Below, piece after piece: positions 26,164 to 33,919 of a DNA stretch of 41,620 nt. Position 1 is the stretch's first letter. Every line of letters starts with the position of its first letter. This stretch comes from Chlorobiota bacterium (GTDB taxonomy: Bacteria; Bacteroidota; Ignavibacteria; Ignavibacteriales; Melioribacteraceae): contig JAADIR010000219.1 in assembly GCA_013151245.1 (NCBI GenBank), forward strand, positions 1-41,620. Direction: 5' to 3'. Made by a program: the position numbers and the translations under genes. The notes beneath the pieces are model-generated. The model worked only from the letters and a program-made list of their open reading frames with translations, did no database searches and was not told where the DNA came from.

Positions 26164-26736
26164 TTAGAATAACCAATGGAAAAGTTTAGTTATCCAGCCC
26201 GGCGAAGTGTTTCTGTCAATCATCCCGCTTCCTTCAAAAACAATTTCGGCGTCGGAAATTTTATACGAATAAACCGAGTTATCCGTTTGAAGGTCGGCAG
26301 AACGAATTAAACCTTTAATTGTAACAAGCTGTTCTTCGCCGTTAATTATGATTTTTCTTTTGCCGGTAATACGCAGAAGACCGTTTTCGTAAACCGAATC
26401 TATAATTGCGGAAATTTTTGTTTTCACAACGCCCGAAGAGGTTGTGGCTCCGCCGCCTTGAAAATCATTTTTTGAGTTTACATTCATGTCAACAGTGGGC
26501 AATTTTGTTTCGTCCATTCCGCCTGAAAATCCGAATCCGACGTCGCTTTGTCTTCCAGCCGTTTTATCGGCGGAATTTTTCGCTTGAGATTGTTCGACGA
26601 CAACGATAGTAACCACGTCGCCTATTCTGTTCGCCTTATAATCTGAAAAAAGCGAACGATTGGCGTTGCTTCTAAAATCCTGCGCAAACAATATGCACGG
26701 AAGCAGAAGAAATCCGATGATAGCTGTCTTTTTCAT
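26164..26736 (-). CDS. flgH: Flagellar L-ring protein FlgH, without a normal lipobox
   Basis: FlgH forms the outer-membrane L ring. GRQSDVGFGFSG, NDFQGGGATTSSGVVKTKISAII, LRITGKRKIIINGEEQLVTIKGLIR and DAEIVFEGSG are conserved FlgH elements. FlgH is normally a lipoprotein. Here the leader reads MKKTAIIGFLLLPCILFAQD; the only Cys (residue 14) is inside the hydrophobic core and preceded by LLP, and FAQ looks like a signal peptidase I site. The protein is 190 aa, a little short. The P-ring gene flgI follows and the chaperone flgA precedes. Confidence 0.94.
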   Translation of the reverse strand: MKKTAIIGFLLLPCILFAQDFRSNANRSLFSDYKANRIGDVVTIVVVEQSQAKNSADKTAGRQSDVGFGFSGGMDETKLPTVDMNVNSKNDFQGGGATTSSGVVKTKISAIIDSVYENGLLRITGKRKIIINGEEQLVTIKGLIRSADLQTDNSVYSYKISDAEIVFEGSGMIDRNTSPGWITKLFHWLF

Positions 26737-26746
26737 TTTATCCCGC

Positions 26747-27409
26747 CTATCTGATTATTACATTTTTTGAATCGATCACTTCCACACGAAATATCCTTTT
26801 GTCGTTGCGGATAACTCTGATTTTTTTTCCTTTAGTTCCGTCTTCCCTCGCGATTGCCGGAAAGGTTGCCACAACCGTTCCGTACCGAGCGTTTACGGTT
26901 ACTTCGTCGCCCCGTTTTATCAGCGGAATCGCTTCAACCATTCTGCCGATAAGAATATCGTCTTTCTTGATTGTAACGTTCGCGCGGCAATTTCCAATAT
27001 CATCCTTTTCCGAAACTATTTGATCGCCGTAAGTTGAAACGTCCTTTTCTTCAACGCGGAAATCAAACGGAGAAAAAATCTCTCCTTTTTTGATTTTACG
27101 ATTTGCAACTAAAACGCTTCTGTAAAGTTTTACTTTTAAAGTAACGACGCATTTTTTTATTGCGCTTCCGACTTTTACAAGAGCCGGAACGTAGGCGAAC
27201 CCTTTCCGCACGCGTAATTCTCTATCTTCGTCTATTTCCAATCTTTTATCGTCCAAAGATTTTATCGAACGAGGCAGCGTCATAATTTCGTAGCTGAACG
27301 AATTATAATCCTTAAATTCTTTCTTCAAATACTCATCGAAAGAATTCGCGTATCCGCGCGCGCCGATAACGAGAAAGAGACTCAATATGTAAAAAAGATT
27401 TTTATACAT
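26747..27409 (-). CDS. flgA: P-ring assembly chaperone FlgA
   Basis: FlgA helps FlgI assemble in the periplasm. A signal peptide covers about residues 1-21 (ends GYANS). The C-terminal SAF-like domain (about 98-220) contains VLVANRKIKKGEIFSPFDFRVEEKDVS and KRGDEVTVNARYGTVVATFPAIA, followed by IFRVEVIDSKNVIIR, the usual end of FlgA. Length 220 agrees with the family. It lies two bases after flgG and 10 before flgH, in the order flgG-flgA-flgH-flgI. Confidence 0.92.
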   Translation of the reverse strand: MYKNLFYILSLFLVIGARGYANSFDEYLKKEFKDYNSFSYEIMTLPRSIKSLDDKRLEIDEDRELRVRKGFAYVPALVKVGSAIKKCVVTLKVKLYRSVLVANRKIKKGEIFSPFDFRVEEKDVSTYGDQIVSEKDDIGNCRANVTIKKDDILIGRMVEAIPLIKRGDEVTVNARYGTVVATFPAIAREDGTKGKKIRVIRNDKRIFRVEVIDSKNVIIR

Positions 27410-27411
27410 TT

Positions 27412-28209
27412 TTATCGTTTAAGGTTATTTGCAATCTGCATCATATCGTCAACCGTCTTAACTGTTTTCGAATTTATTTCGTAAGCCCGCTGCGCCGTAA
27501 TCATATTTACCATCTCCTCTACAATATCAACGTTCGAGGCTTCGAGATAACCTTGGCTCAATTCGCCGAAACTTTCGTCGCCCGGCGTTCCGATAATCGG
27601 ATCGCCCGACTCCGCCGTTTCCTGATACAAGTTGTCGCCCAACGCTCTCAACCCGCCGGGGTTTAAGAACCTGGCGATATCAAGCGTTCCAAGCTCCGCT
27701 TTTTCGCCGCTGTAATCGATAATGTTTACGCGACCGTCGCGGGTGATTTCCACTCCTAAAGAATCCTGGTCTATCGTAAAACCGGGTTCCAGCACGTTGC
27801 CGTTTGTGGAAACGATTGTGCCGTCCGCCGACAGTTTAAACGAGCCGTCGCGGGTATAAACATAAGAGCCGTCAGGTTTGCGAAGCTGGAAAAATCCCTC
27901 GCCGTGGATGGCTATATCAAGCTGCTGTCCGGTCTGCTGTAAATCTCCCTGCGTAAATATTTTTTGCGTGGTTGACGATTTAACGCCCGTTCCAACCTGC
28001 ACTACGGCTTCGGGATTTTCGACTATACCCGGCACGTCGAGGTTTTGCGGATTAGTTCTAATCTCCTGATAAATAAGATCCTGAAACTCGGGACGATTTT
28101 TCTTGAATGCAGTCGTGCTGATATTTGCTATATTATTCGATATCACCTGAATGTTTATCTGCTGCGCATTCATTCCGGACGCCGCCGTTCTTAATGCTGA
28201 TGTTGACAT
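27412..28209 (-). CDS. flgG: Flagellar distal rod protein FlgG
   Basis: FlgG builds the distal rod that crosses the P and L rings. It opens with the axial motif ALRTAASGMNAQQINIQVISNNIANISTTAFKKNR and ends with GYLEASNVDIVEEMVNMITAQRAYEINSKTVKTVDDMMQIANNLKR, both diagnostic for FlgG. The EFQDLIYQEIRTNPQ segment after the first helix is the FlgG-specific region. Length 265 is standard. AGGAGGTAAC precedes the ATG. It is encoded just after flgF, as in many genomes. Confidence 0.98.
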   Translation of the reverse strand: MSTSALRTAASGMNAQQINIQVISNNIANISTTAFKKNRPEFQDLIYQEIRTNPQNLDVPGIVENPEAVVQVGTGVKSSTTQKIFTQGDLQQTGQQLDIAIHGEGFFQLRKPDGSYVYTRDGSFKLSADGTIVSTNGNVLEPGFTIDQDSLGVEITRDGRVNIIDYSGEKAELGTLDIARFLNPGGLRALGDNLYQETAESGDPIIGTPGDESFGELSQGYLEASNVDIVEEMVNMITAQRAYEINSKTVKTVDDMMQIANNLKR

Positions 28210-28224
28210 TGTTACCTCCTTAAA

Positions 28225-28932
28225 TTATACAGTCCCTATCTCTTTTGCTCTTGCCATCCGTTCGTCAAGAGATTTAATAACTTTTTGAGCCGATTCATAT
28301 TCTCTATTTAATTTTATCATTTCCTGCATTTCAACTATTGCGTTTGTGTTTGAACCTTCGAGATAGCCTTGATGGATTTCGTATTCATCGCCCTGCGCCG
28401 CCGAATAACCGCCGTTGGGGAACGCAAAGGTCGCGCCGTCGATTCTTTTCATCTCTTTTTGATCGTCGATCTTTCCAATCATAAGTCTGTCGATAAGTTC
28501 GTCGCCAACTTTTATTTCGCCTTCTTTTGTGATTTCCAATTTGTGGTTTTTGTCAAAAATAAACCCGTAAAGATTCAAGTCGCCGCCTTCGGTTCTTACG
28601 CGATAGCCTTTATCATTTACAATCTCTCCGTTTTCGGTAAGAAAGAATTTTCCGTTGCGGGTCAGAACGGGACCGTCGTCGGAATCGAGAACGAAAAACC
28701 CGTCGCCCGAAATAGCCAAATCAAAAGTATTGCCGGTTTGCGTAAACGAACCGTCGCTGAAATCCGTAATCTGCGTCATCGGTTTATTCTGCACGCGGCT
28801 TATCACTTCGGAAAAAGGGAGTTCTCTTTTAAAACCAGTCGTGTTCAAGTTTGCCAGATTGTTTGCAACTATCTCAAGATTTCTCATCTTTGCGTTCATC
28901 ATTCTGCCGGCTGTATATAAACCTTTAACCAT
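28225..28932 (-). CDS. flgF: Flagellar proximal rod protein FlgF
   Basis: FlgF is a rod subunit of the same family as FlgG. It opens with MVKGLYTAGRMMNAKMRNLEIVANNLANLNTTGFKRELPF and ends with GYLEGSNTNAIVEMQEMIKLNREYESAQKVIKSLDERMARA. It contains the middle motif DLAISGDGFFVLDSDDGPVLTRNG. Length 235 fits FlgF. The ATG overlaps the stop of the preceding 66-aa gene by 8 bp (ATGGTTAA). A strong GGAGGAAAG site lies within that upstream gene. Confidence 0.94.
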   Translation of the reverse strand: MVKGLYTAGRMMNAKMRNLEIVANNLANLNTTGFKRELPFSEVISRVQNKPMTQITDFSDGSFTQTGNTFDLAISGDGFFVLDSDDGPVLTRNGKFFLTENGEIVNDKGYRVRTEGGDLNLYGFIFDKNHKLEITKEGEIKVGDELIDRLMIGKIDDQKEMKRIDGATFAFPNGGYSAAQGDEYEIHQGYLEGSNTNAIVEMQEMIKLNREYESAQKVIKSLDERMARAKEIGTV

Positions 28933-29125
28933 CGCTTTCCTCCGCTTTGTTCAATTCAAAAACATATTGAATAACCAGCGCGGCTTGCAGACTTATTTGG
29001 ACGGGAATTTGCGTCGCCGCCAAATAATCGTCAACGAGAGCGTTCATAAAACCGTCGTCTTTATTTAATAAATTTTCAGCCGCAGCCATTTTCAAAACCT
29101 CTTTTGTAAATTCGCTCTTAAACAT
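28925..29125 (-). CDS. Small unknown protein in the flagellar operon (66 aa)
   Basis: The product is a soluble helical protein of 66 residues, with no leader or membrane segment. Its sequence includes VLKMAAAENLLNKDDGFM and IPVQISLQAALVIQYVFEL. I recognise no family. It lies six bases after the FliK-like gene and overlaps flgF by eight bases, so it is almost certainly expressed with them. Size and position would fit a small assembly factor or an anti-sigma factor. It does not match FlgM, and no FlgM was found elsewhere in the window. Confidence 0.75.
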   Translation of the reverse strand: MFKSEFTKEVLKMAAAENLLNKDDGFMNALVDDYLAATQIPVQISLQAALVIQYVFELNKAEESDG

Positions 29126-29131
29126 TTCATC

Positions 29132-30313
29132 TTAAACTATTGCGTTGATTGTTTCCAAAGTATCGGTTCTGCCCGGAGTAATGTTTTTAAAAACTTCCTT
29201 CAGCGTAATTTTTATTGAGGAAATAACTCCGAGACTCATTTCGATTTTATTATTTAATTTTTCAATTTTCGATTGCGCCAGACGAAGGTTGGAACGGTCA
29301 ACTTCAATTTCGCCGCTAACTCTATCGACGCCGGAAAAATAACTCGCCGCAAAATCGCCCAAACCGCTTTTGTGCATCGCCGAATAAGTTCCGTAAAGGA
29401 CTTCCCCTTTTTCGTCGCTGCGGCGCGAATAATTAAGAATTACAAGCGCAAATTCTTCTTCGGTTTTTACAATCACGAATTCGGGATAAATTCCGAACCG
29501 CGCATAGAGCGATTTTTGGAGCGTATATTTTATCATTAATTTTTTTAACGAATTTAACTTGTCCGACAGCTCCAATTCCGCGTCCCGCCACGAAGGATCG
29601 TTAACAAGACGAATAAACGCTTTGGTCTTGTCGTGTACCGAATGAAGCGCGGTTTTCGATTTCCCGAAAGAGGAATTGAAAACAAACTCATCATTGATTT
29701 TTTGAACCGCCGGATAGGAAGAATATTTCCGCATATCCTCAATTTCTTTTAAAATCAAATTGCATAAATCTTCAAAAGGCATATCAATTACCGGTTTAAT
29801 CTCTTTTAGCGTTTTTTCCGCTTCCGAATCGTCTTCGCTCCAAAGAAGATTTATTAAAAGCCCAATAAGCAAGTCGTCAATTTTCATATCCGAATCGGAA
29901 AGATATTCGACCAATCTTTTTATGCGTTCTTTGTGAATCAGCTTTTTCCCTTTCAAAACATTTTTAAGAACTTGTTTCGAAAGAGCCGTCTCCTTTATTT
30001 CCAATCTCGAAAGCATTACCGAAAGAAGCTCGTTATCAATTCCGGCTGAAGCGGTAAAACTGTCAACCGTTATTGTAAACGGCGCATGACTGATAACTTT
30101 CGCTAAAATTATATCGCCGATATTCATCTTCCCCGGCAGTTTCGATTGAAAAAGCGAGCCGTTAACCAAAATTTTGTAACCGCTTTTCAGTTTTTCAATT
30201 ACTTCTACATTAACGAGCGAATTAATCGGCGGAACGGCTTTCGGTTTTCCGAAGCCGGTTAATTTAACGCTGATAGCCTTAACTAAAACGGTATTTGAAA
30301 TTTTGTTTATCAT
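29132..30313 (-). CDS. Divergent FliK-like flagellar protein
   Basis: The 393-aa protein has no leader or membrane helix. The first ~90 residues form a small beta domain (SLVNVEVIEKLKSGYKILVNGSLFQSKLP, then IGDIILAKVI) like that at the start of FliK-family proteins outside Proteobacteria. The middle is helical. The C-terminal ~110 residues (GDFAASYFSGVDRVSGEIEVDR, IEKLNNKIEMSLGVISSIKI) have the beta-alpha layout of the FliK core that controls hook length and switches export. Sequence identity to FliK is not obvious, so the name is tentative; position before the rod genes supports it. Its ATG overlaps the previous stop (ATGA). Confidence 0.65.
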   Translation of the reverse strand: MINKISNTVLVKAISVKLTGFGKPKAVPPINSLVNVEVIEKLKSGYKILVNGSLFQSKLPGKMNIGDIILAKVISHAPFTITVDSFTASAGIDNELLSVMLSRLEIKETALSKQVLKNVLKGKKLIHKERIKRLVEYLSDSDMKIDDLLIGLLINLLWSEDDSEAEKTLKEIKPVIDMPFEDLCNLILKEIEDMRKYSSYPAVQKINDEFVFNSSFGKSKTALHSVHDKTKAFIRLVNDPSWRDAELELSDKLNSLKKLMIKYTLQKSLYARFGIYPEFVIVKTEEEFALVILNYSRRSDEKGEVLYGTYSAMHKSGLGDFAASYFSGVDRVSGEIEVDRSNLRLAQSKIEKLNNKIEMSLGVISSIKITLKEVFKNITPGRTDTLETINAIV

Positions 30314-30843
30314 CTATTTTGACTCATCATCATATTTAATTTTGCCGCAAGATAAATTTCCCCTTTGGAAATATTCATTTTTTTCGCGCGCATCGTAATT
30401 TCCCTGCCGGATTTTGCCGCCGGCTGGAGTCTCAATTTTCTTCTTATTTGATAAAGTTCCCTACCGCTTCGGCTGCCAATTTTTTCGGCGCGGAGTTTAT
30501 TAATATTTTCTTTCAGAGTTTGAATTCTATATTTCTCCGAATCCGACAATTTTCTTTTTACGTAAATCAGCAGAATTATCAGCAGCGAACCTTCGATGAA
30601 AACATACAATTTTGTCAAAGCGCTTCTTCCGATAAAAAATTCTTTCCCGTCGAATTCCGACAAAAGAACATTCTCATTTTTTGCCGATTCTTCTCTCGCT
30701 TTTATGTCATTTATTTGGTGCTGCACAATCGCCCTGATATCAACTGTTTTTTCTCCGTCGGCGGTTTTATTTTCCTGCGCGGTTAAAAACGCGCTTCCGA
30801 ACAAAACGAGAGCCAACGCTATCAATAAAATCTTTTTCATCAT
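30310..30843 (-). CDS. Unknown single-TM protein, possibly SwrB/DUF6115-like
   Basis: This 177-aa protein has a signal-like N-terminus (residues 1-22, ending FLTAQ), a short extracytoplasmic part, a TM helix at about 81-99 (LYVFIEGSLLIILLIYV), and a basic cytoplasmic tail (about 100-177). The tail contains KLSDSEKYRIQTLKENINKLR and ends ISKGEIYLAAKLNMMM. A final 'GE..LA.KL' motif is seen in DUF6115/SwrB-like proteins of flagellar clusters, which is the basis for the tentative call; FliO would be shorter. It overlaps its neighbours on both sides by ATGA junctions. Confidence 0.7.
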   Translation of the reverse strand: MMKKILLIALALVLFGSAFLTAQENKTADGEKTVDIRAIVQHQINDIKAREESAKNENVLLSEFDGKEFFIGRSALTKLYVFIEGSLLIILLIYVKRKLSDSEKYRIQTLKENINKLRAEKIGSRSGRELYQIRRKLRLQPAAKSGREITMRAKKMNISKGEIYLAAKLNMMMSQNR

Positions 30844-32150
30844 TCTCTGATCCTTCTTTTTAACGGGAACGTCATTGTGATGATTGAACCGCTGTTGTTT
30901 AACGGCTGAATCGTAAATCTTCCTTCGTGTTTGTTCATCAGATTTTCAATTATTCTAATGTTCAAATCTTTTCCCGAGCTTAATTTTTTATTTTCAAAGA
31001 CGGACGTTTTCAGTTCGGCGGTAGTTATAACCTTAAGAATAATATGGTCCCCTTTTAATCTCGTTTGAATTATTATTCCGCCGCCTTTCCCGTTTTTCCC
31101 TTTAATCAATCCGAGCGTGTTTGTGAGAAGCTGAAAAACATAATTCGGGTGACTGAGCAGCGAAGGAAGATTTTCCTCAAAATCGAGAACGCATTCCAAA
31201 TCGGCGTTATCGAGAGTTGACTTAACCAATTTGTAATACTGAACAACCAAGTCATTCAATTTTACCGGAGAAATAATAATATCTTTTTGATTTATTGACG
31301 CGAACTTAACCAGCCGGTTTATTACCGTGTTAATTTTATGCACTTGAGATTTTATTGTTTTAATCTCGTCGTACGATTCGTTTCCGTCGAGCATATCAAC
31401 CGTGCTCATAATTACCTGCAGAGGAGTTGAAATATCTTCAACAATTCCTTCCGTCAGCTCTCCGATAGCGGCAAGCCGGAAATCGTTTGAAAGTTTAGCC
31501 TGATATGTTTGGAGTTCTTCGTAAGTGTTGAACAACCGTTCTTTAAACGCATACTTATCAATTTTCGAAAGACTTACGTTCAGCAGAATTTTAATTATCT
31601 GCTTATCCAATTCATTGAATTTTTCCTGCGGAATGGCGGAAAGAAGCGCAAAGAGACCTTTCTTTTTCCCTTCTTCAATTATCGGAAAAATCACAAAGTT
31701 AAGTTTAGGTCCGTCGGAGTTGTAGCTTTTCAATTCGGGAACGACAATCGGTTTTCCTCTTTCGAAAAGAACCGTCAAGATTCCCTCTTTGTAATATTGG
31801 TTGATTAATTCCACCAGCTGAGTGTTTCTTCTTTTATCCACCGGAAGAAGTTTTCCGAACGTATCGTCGAAATAGAGAAGGGAAGCGTCTTTAAGAGGAA
31901 TTACGCGCCGGACGGCAACGGTTAATTTTTCAACCAAAAGACGCGGGTTTTTGATGTCGTCGGTTTCCCTTTCGAAAGTAACGAGGTTTTGCAGCATGTG
32001 GGAATATTTTTCCAGAAGATTTCCTTCGCCGTTCTTCGGACCGTAGCGAAATAAGGAAATTTCCGGAGCTTCCTTTTCCTCGAAAGTTATATCCCTTATC
32101 GCTTTTGCAAAGGGAATGTATTCTCTATCTATTTCTTTGTGAAGTATCAT
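30840..32150 (-). CDS. GAF-containing degenerate histidine kinase (pseudokinase)
   Basis: The 436-aa protein is soluble. A GAF-like domain spans about residues 65-205 and a HisKA-like helix pair about 225-290. In place of the H-box GIAHEINNPLQ the sequence reads GIVEDISTPLQ, so residue 238 is Glu, not His. The ATPase half is also eroded: LTNTLGLIKGKNGKGGG stands where an N box (NLLxNAxxA) is expected, no DxGxG is present, and SSGKDLNIRIIENLMNKHEGRF replaces GTGLGLxIV. It should neither bind ATP normally nor phosphorylate itself. It is coupled (ATGA) to the following gene and lies ten bases after the HDOD pair. The likely role is a scaffold or regulator in flagellar control. Confidence 0.88.
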   Translation of the reverse strand: MILHKEIDREYIPFAKAIRDITFEEKEAPEISLFRYGPKNGEGNLLEKYSHMLQNLVTFERETDDIKNPRLLVEKLTVAVRRVIPLKDASLLYFDDTFGKLLPVDKRRNTQLVELINQYYKEGILTVLFERGKPIVVPELKSYNSDGPKLNFVIFPIIEEGKKKGLFALLSAIPQEKFNELDKQIIKILLNVSLSKIDKYAFKERLFNTYEELQTYQAKLSNDFRLAAIGELTEGIVEDISTPLQVIMSTVDMLDGNESYDEIKTIKSQVHKINTVINRLVKFASINQKDIIISPVKLNDLVVQYYKLVKSTLDNADLECVLDFEENLPSLLSHPNYVFQLLTNTLGLIKGKNGKGGGIIIQTRLKGDHIILKVITTAELKTSVFENKKLSSGKDLNIRIIENLMNKHEGRFTIQPLNNSGSIITMTFPLKRRIRE

Positions 32151-32159
32151 TATTCCGTT

Positions 32160-33035
32160 TTAGACGTAAGTGATTGATTCAACTTCTTCGGTAAACAGTT
32201 CTCTGTATTTTTCCAAAAATTCGTCCAATTTTTCAACGGAATCGAATTTTAAGTTTTTCAATATTGCTTCGTCAACTTGATAATTATTATCAAGATAAAA
32301 GTTTCCCGCTCCTAATTTCTGCGTCATATAATCGGCGACGTGAATTAACGAAGTAAGCACGTCGTCCTCTTCGGCTTCGGACGGTTTATGATGTTTTTGA
32401 ATTGCCGAACAGAGATGACCCGGCAGGTTCCATTTTTCCGCCAAAAATCTTCCTATATCCTGATGCGTATAGCCAAGTTCTTCAATTTCGGCGTCGAGAA
32501 GCGACATTCCGTTTTCGTTGAAATTTTTAACGATGTTTTCAAAATCCGTGTGGAAATATTTGTGAATAACCGGAATGCCCAAATCGTGAAGAAGTCCGCC
32601 TACAAACGCTTCGCCGCCTATTCTGTAGCCGAGGTCTTCGGCTATTCTTTTTGCCGCGTTTCCGGTAATAATTGAATGAAGCCAGAATTCTTTTTGATCG
32701 AGATTTTTATCGGTTTTGTTTTTGAACGATTCAATCATCGAAAGGGCGATAACAATGTTTTTGATGTCCTGGAAACCGATAATCAAAATAGCAAAATCTA
32801 TCGTTGAAACTTTTCTCGGCAAACCGTAAAGCGGGGAATTAGATATTGAAAGAATTTTCGTAGCCAAGCCTTGATCCTTACCGATCATTTCGCTTAGAAC
32901 CGAAGTGTTTGTCGATGGATCGTCAAGCAGGCGCGAAACTTCCATCATCACCGCCGAAACTGCGGGAAGATTGTAAATATTGGAAAGAACCAACTGCGTC
33001 TTTTCCCTTTTCTCTTGTAATTGTTCTTCTGTCAT
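32160..33035 (-). CDS. HDOD domain protein (second of a tandem pair)
   Basis: This 291-aa signalling protein consists of one HDOD domain: PAVSAVMMEVSRLLDDPSTN, KDQGLATKILSISNSPLYGLP, and the His-Asp motif in GGLLHDLGIPVIHKYF. HDOD proteins are HD-superfamily members that usually act as regulators rather than hydrolases, often in chemotaxis and motility. It is a paralogue of the gene just upstream, colinear over its full length. Twelve bases separate them. A position between fliA and the pseudokinase suggests a role in flagellar gene control. Confidence 0.93.
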   Translation of the reverse strand: MTEEQLQEKREKTQLVLSNIYNLPAVSAVMMEVSRLLDDPSTNTSVLSEMIGKDQGLATKILSISNSPLYGLPRKVSTIDFAILIIGFQDIKNIVIALSMIESFKNKTDKNLDQKEFWLHSIITGNAAKRIAEDLGYRIGGEAFVGGLLHDLGIPVIHKYFHTDFENIVKNFNENGMSLLDAEIEELGYTHQDIGRFLAEKWNLPGHLCSAIQKHHKPSEAEEDDVLTSLIHVADYMTQKLGAGNFYLDNNYQVDEAILKNLKFDSVEKLDEFLEKYRELFTEEVESITYV

Positions 33036-33046
33036 AGTTCCATCTA

Positions 33047-33919
33047 TTAGTTTGTTATTAAAAGACTGTCAACTTGTTCGTTAAAAACTTTGCGATAACT
33101 TTCTATAAAACCCTCCAAATAATTCATATCGCCGAGATGCAGAGTTTTCAAAATTTCCTCGTCAAAAACAAAATCGGAATCCCAATGAAAATTTTCTTCG
33201 AGCAGATTCCCCACCATATAATCCGCCAGATGAATCAAAGCGACCAATTGTCTGCTGCTTTCCGATTCCGTTGGATGATGGTGGAAGAAAACGACGTCCG
33301 CAATTTCCGAAGGAAGGTTCCAGCGGTCAATCAAATATTTTCCGAGTTCGCCGTGCGTCAATCCCAAAAGTTCTATTTCCGCTTCTTCGTGATTTTTTTC
33401 ATTTTTTCCCGCTAAATCAACGATTTTATCGAATTCATCTTTGAAATATTTAAATATGATCGGGATGCCCAAATCGTGAAGAAGTCCCGCGGTAAAAGCT
33501 TCGCCGGAAAACGCGTAACCCAAATCGTCGGTTATTCTTTTTGCCATAGTCGCCGTCATGATTGAATGCAGCCAATAATTTTTCTGATCGAATTTATCGC
33601 CGCCGATCTGTTTCAGAGTATCGAGCATTGAAAGAGCGATTACAATATTTTTAATATGATTGAAGCCGAGAATAACAATCGCAAAATCTATTGTAGAAAC
33701 GCGGCGGGGAATTCCGTAAAGCGGAGAATTGGCGACCGTCAATATTTTAGCCACCAAACCTTGGTCTTTGCTAATTACGCTTCCCAACATTGCCGCGCTC
33801 GCGTTATGGTCTTCAATCACTTTTGTCACCTCGTAAATGATAAAAGGAACCGTCGGTAAATTGTGCACCGACGATAAAACCCTGTAAGTTCTCTTTTTTT
33901 GGTCCGTTCCGTTATCCAT
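33047..33919 (-). CDS. HDOD domain protein (first of a tandem pair)
   Basis: The start is the ATG at 33919, inside the end of fliA (8-bp overlap, AAAGGCAA upstream), giving 290 aa, equal in length to its paralogue. A TTG at 33946 would add nine codons and is unlikely. It contains LPTVPFIIYEVTKVIEDHNA, KDQGLVAKILTVANSPLYGIP, and AGLLHDLGIPIIFKYF. The catalytic-type His-Asp is retained. It appears to have arisen by tandem duplication with the following gene, and the two have since diverged substantially. Confidence 0.93.
   Translation of the reverse strand: MDNGTDQKKRTYRVLSSVHNLPTVPFIIYEVTKVIEDHNASAAMLGSVISKDQGLVAKILTVANSPLYGIPRRVSTIDFAIVILGFNHIKNIVIALSMLDTLKQIGGDKFDQKNYWLHSIMTATMAKRITDDLGYAFSGEAFTAGLLHDLGIPIIFKYFKDEFDKIVDLAGKNEKNHEEAEIELLGLTHGELGKYLIDRWNLPSEIADVVFFHHHPTESESSRQLVALIHLADYMVGNLLEENFHWDSDFVFDEEILKTLHLGDMNYLEGFIESYRKVFNEQVDSLLITN

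Noticed and set aside
28925-29125. Naming the 66-aa protein FlgM
   Set aside because: Size and location are suggestive, but no FlgM-like sequence pattern can be seen, so only a question is raised.
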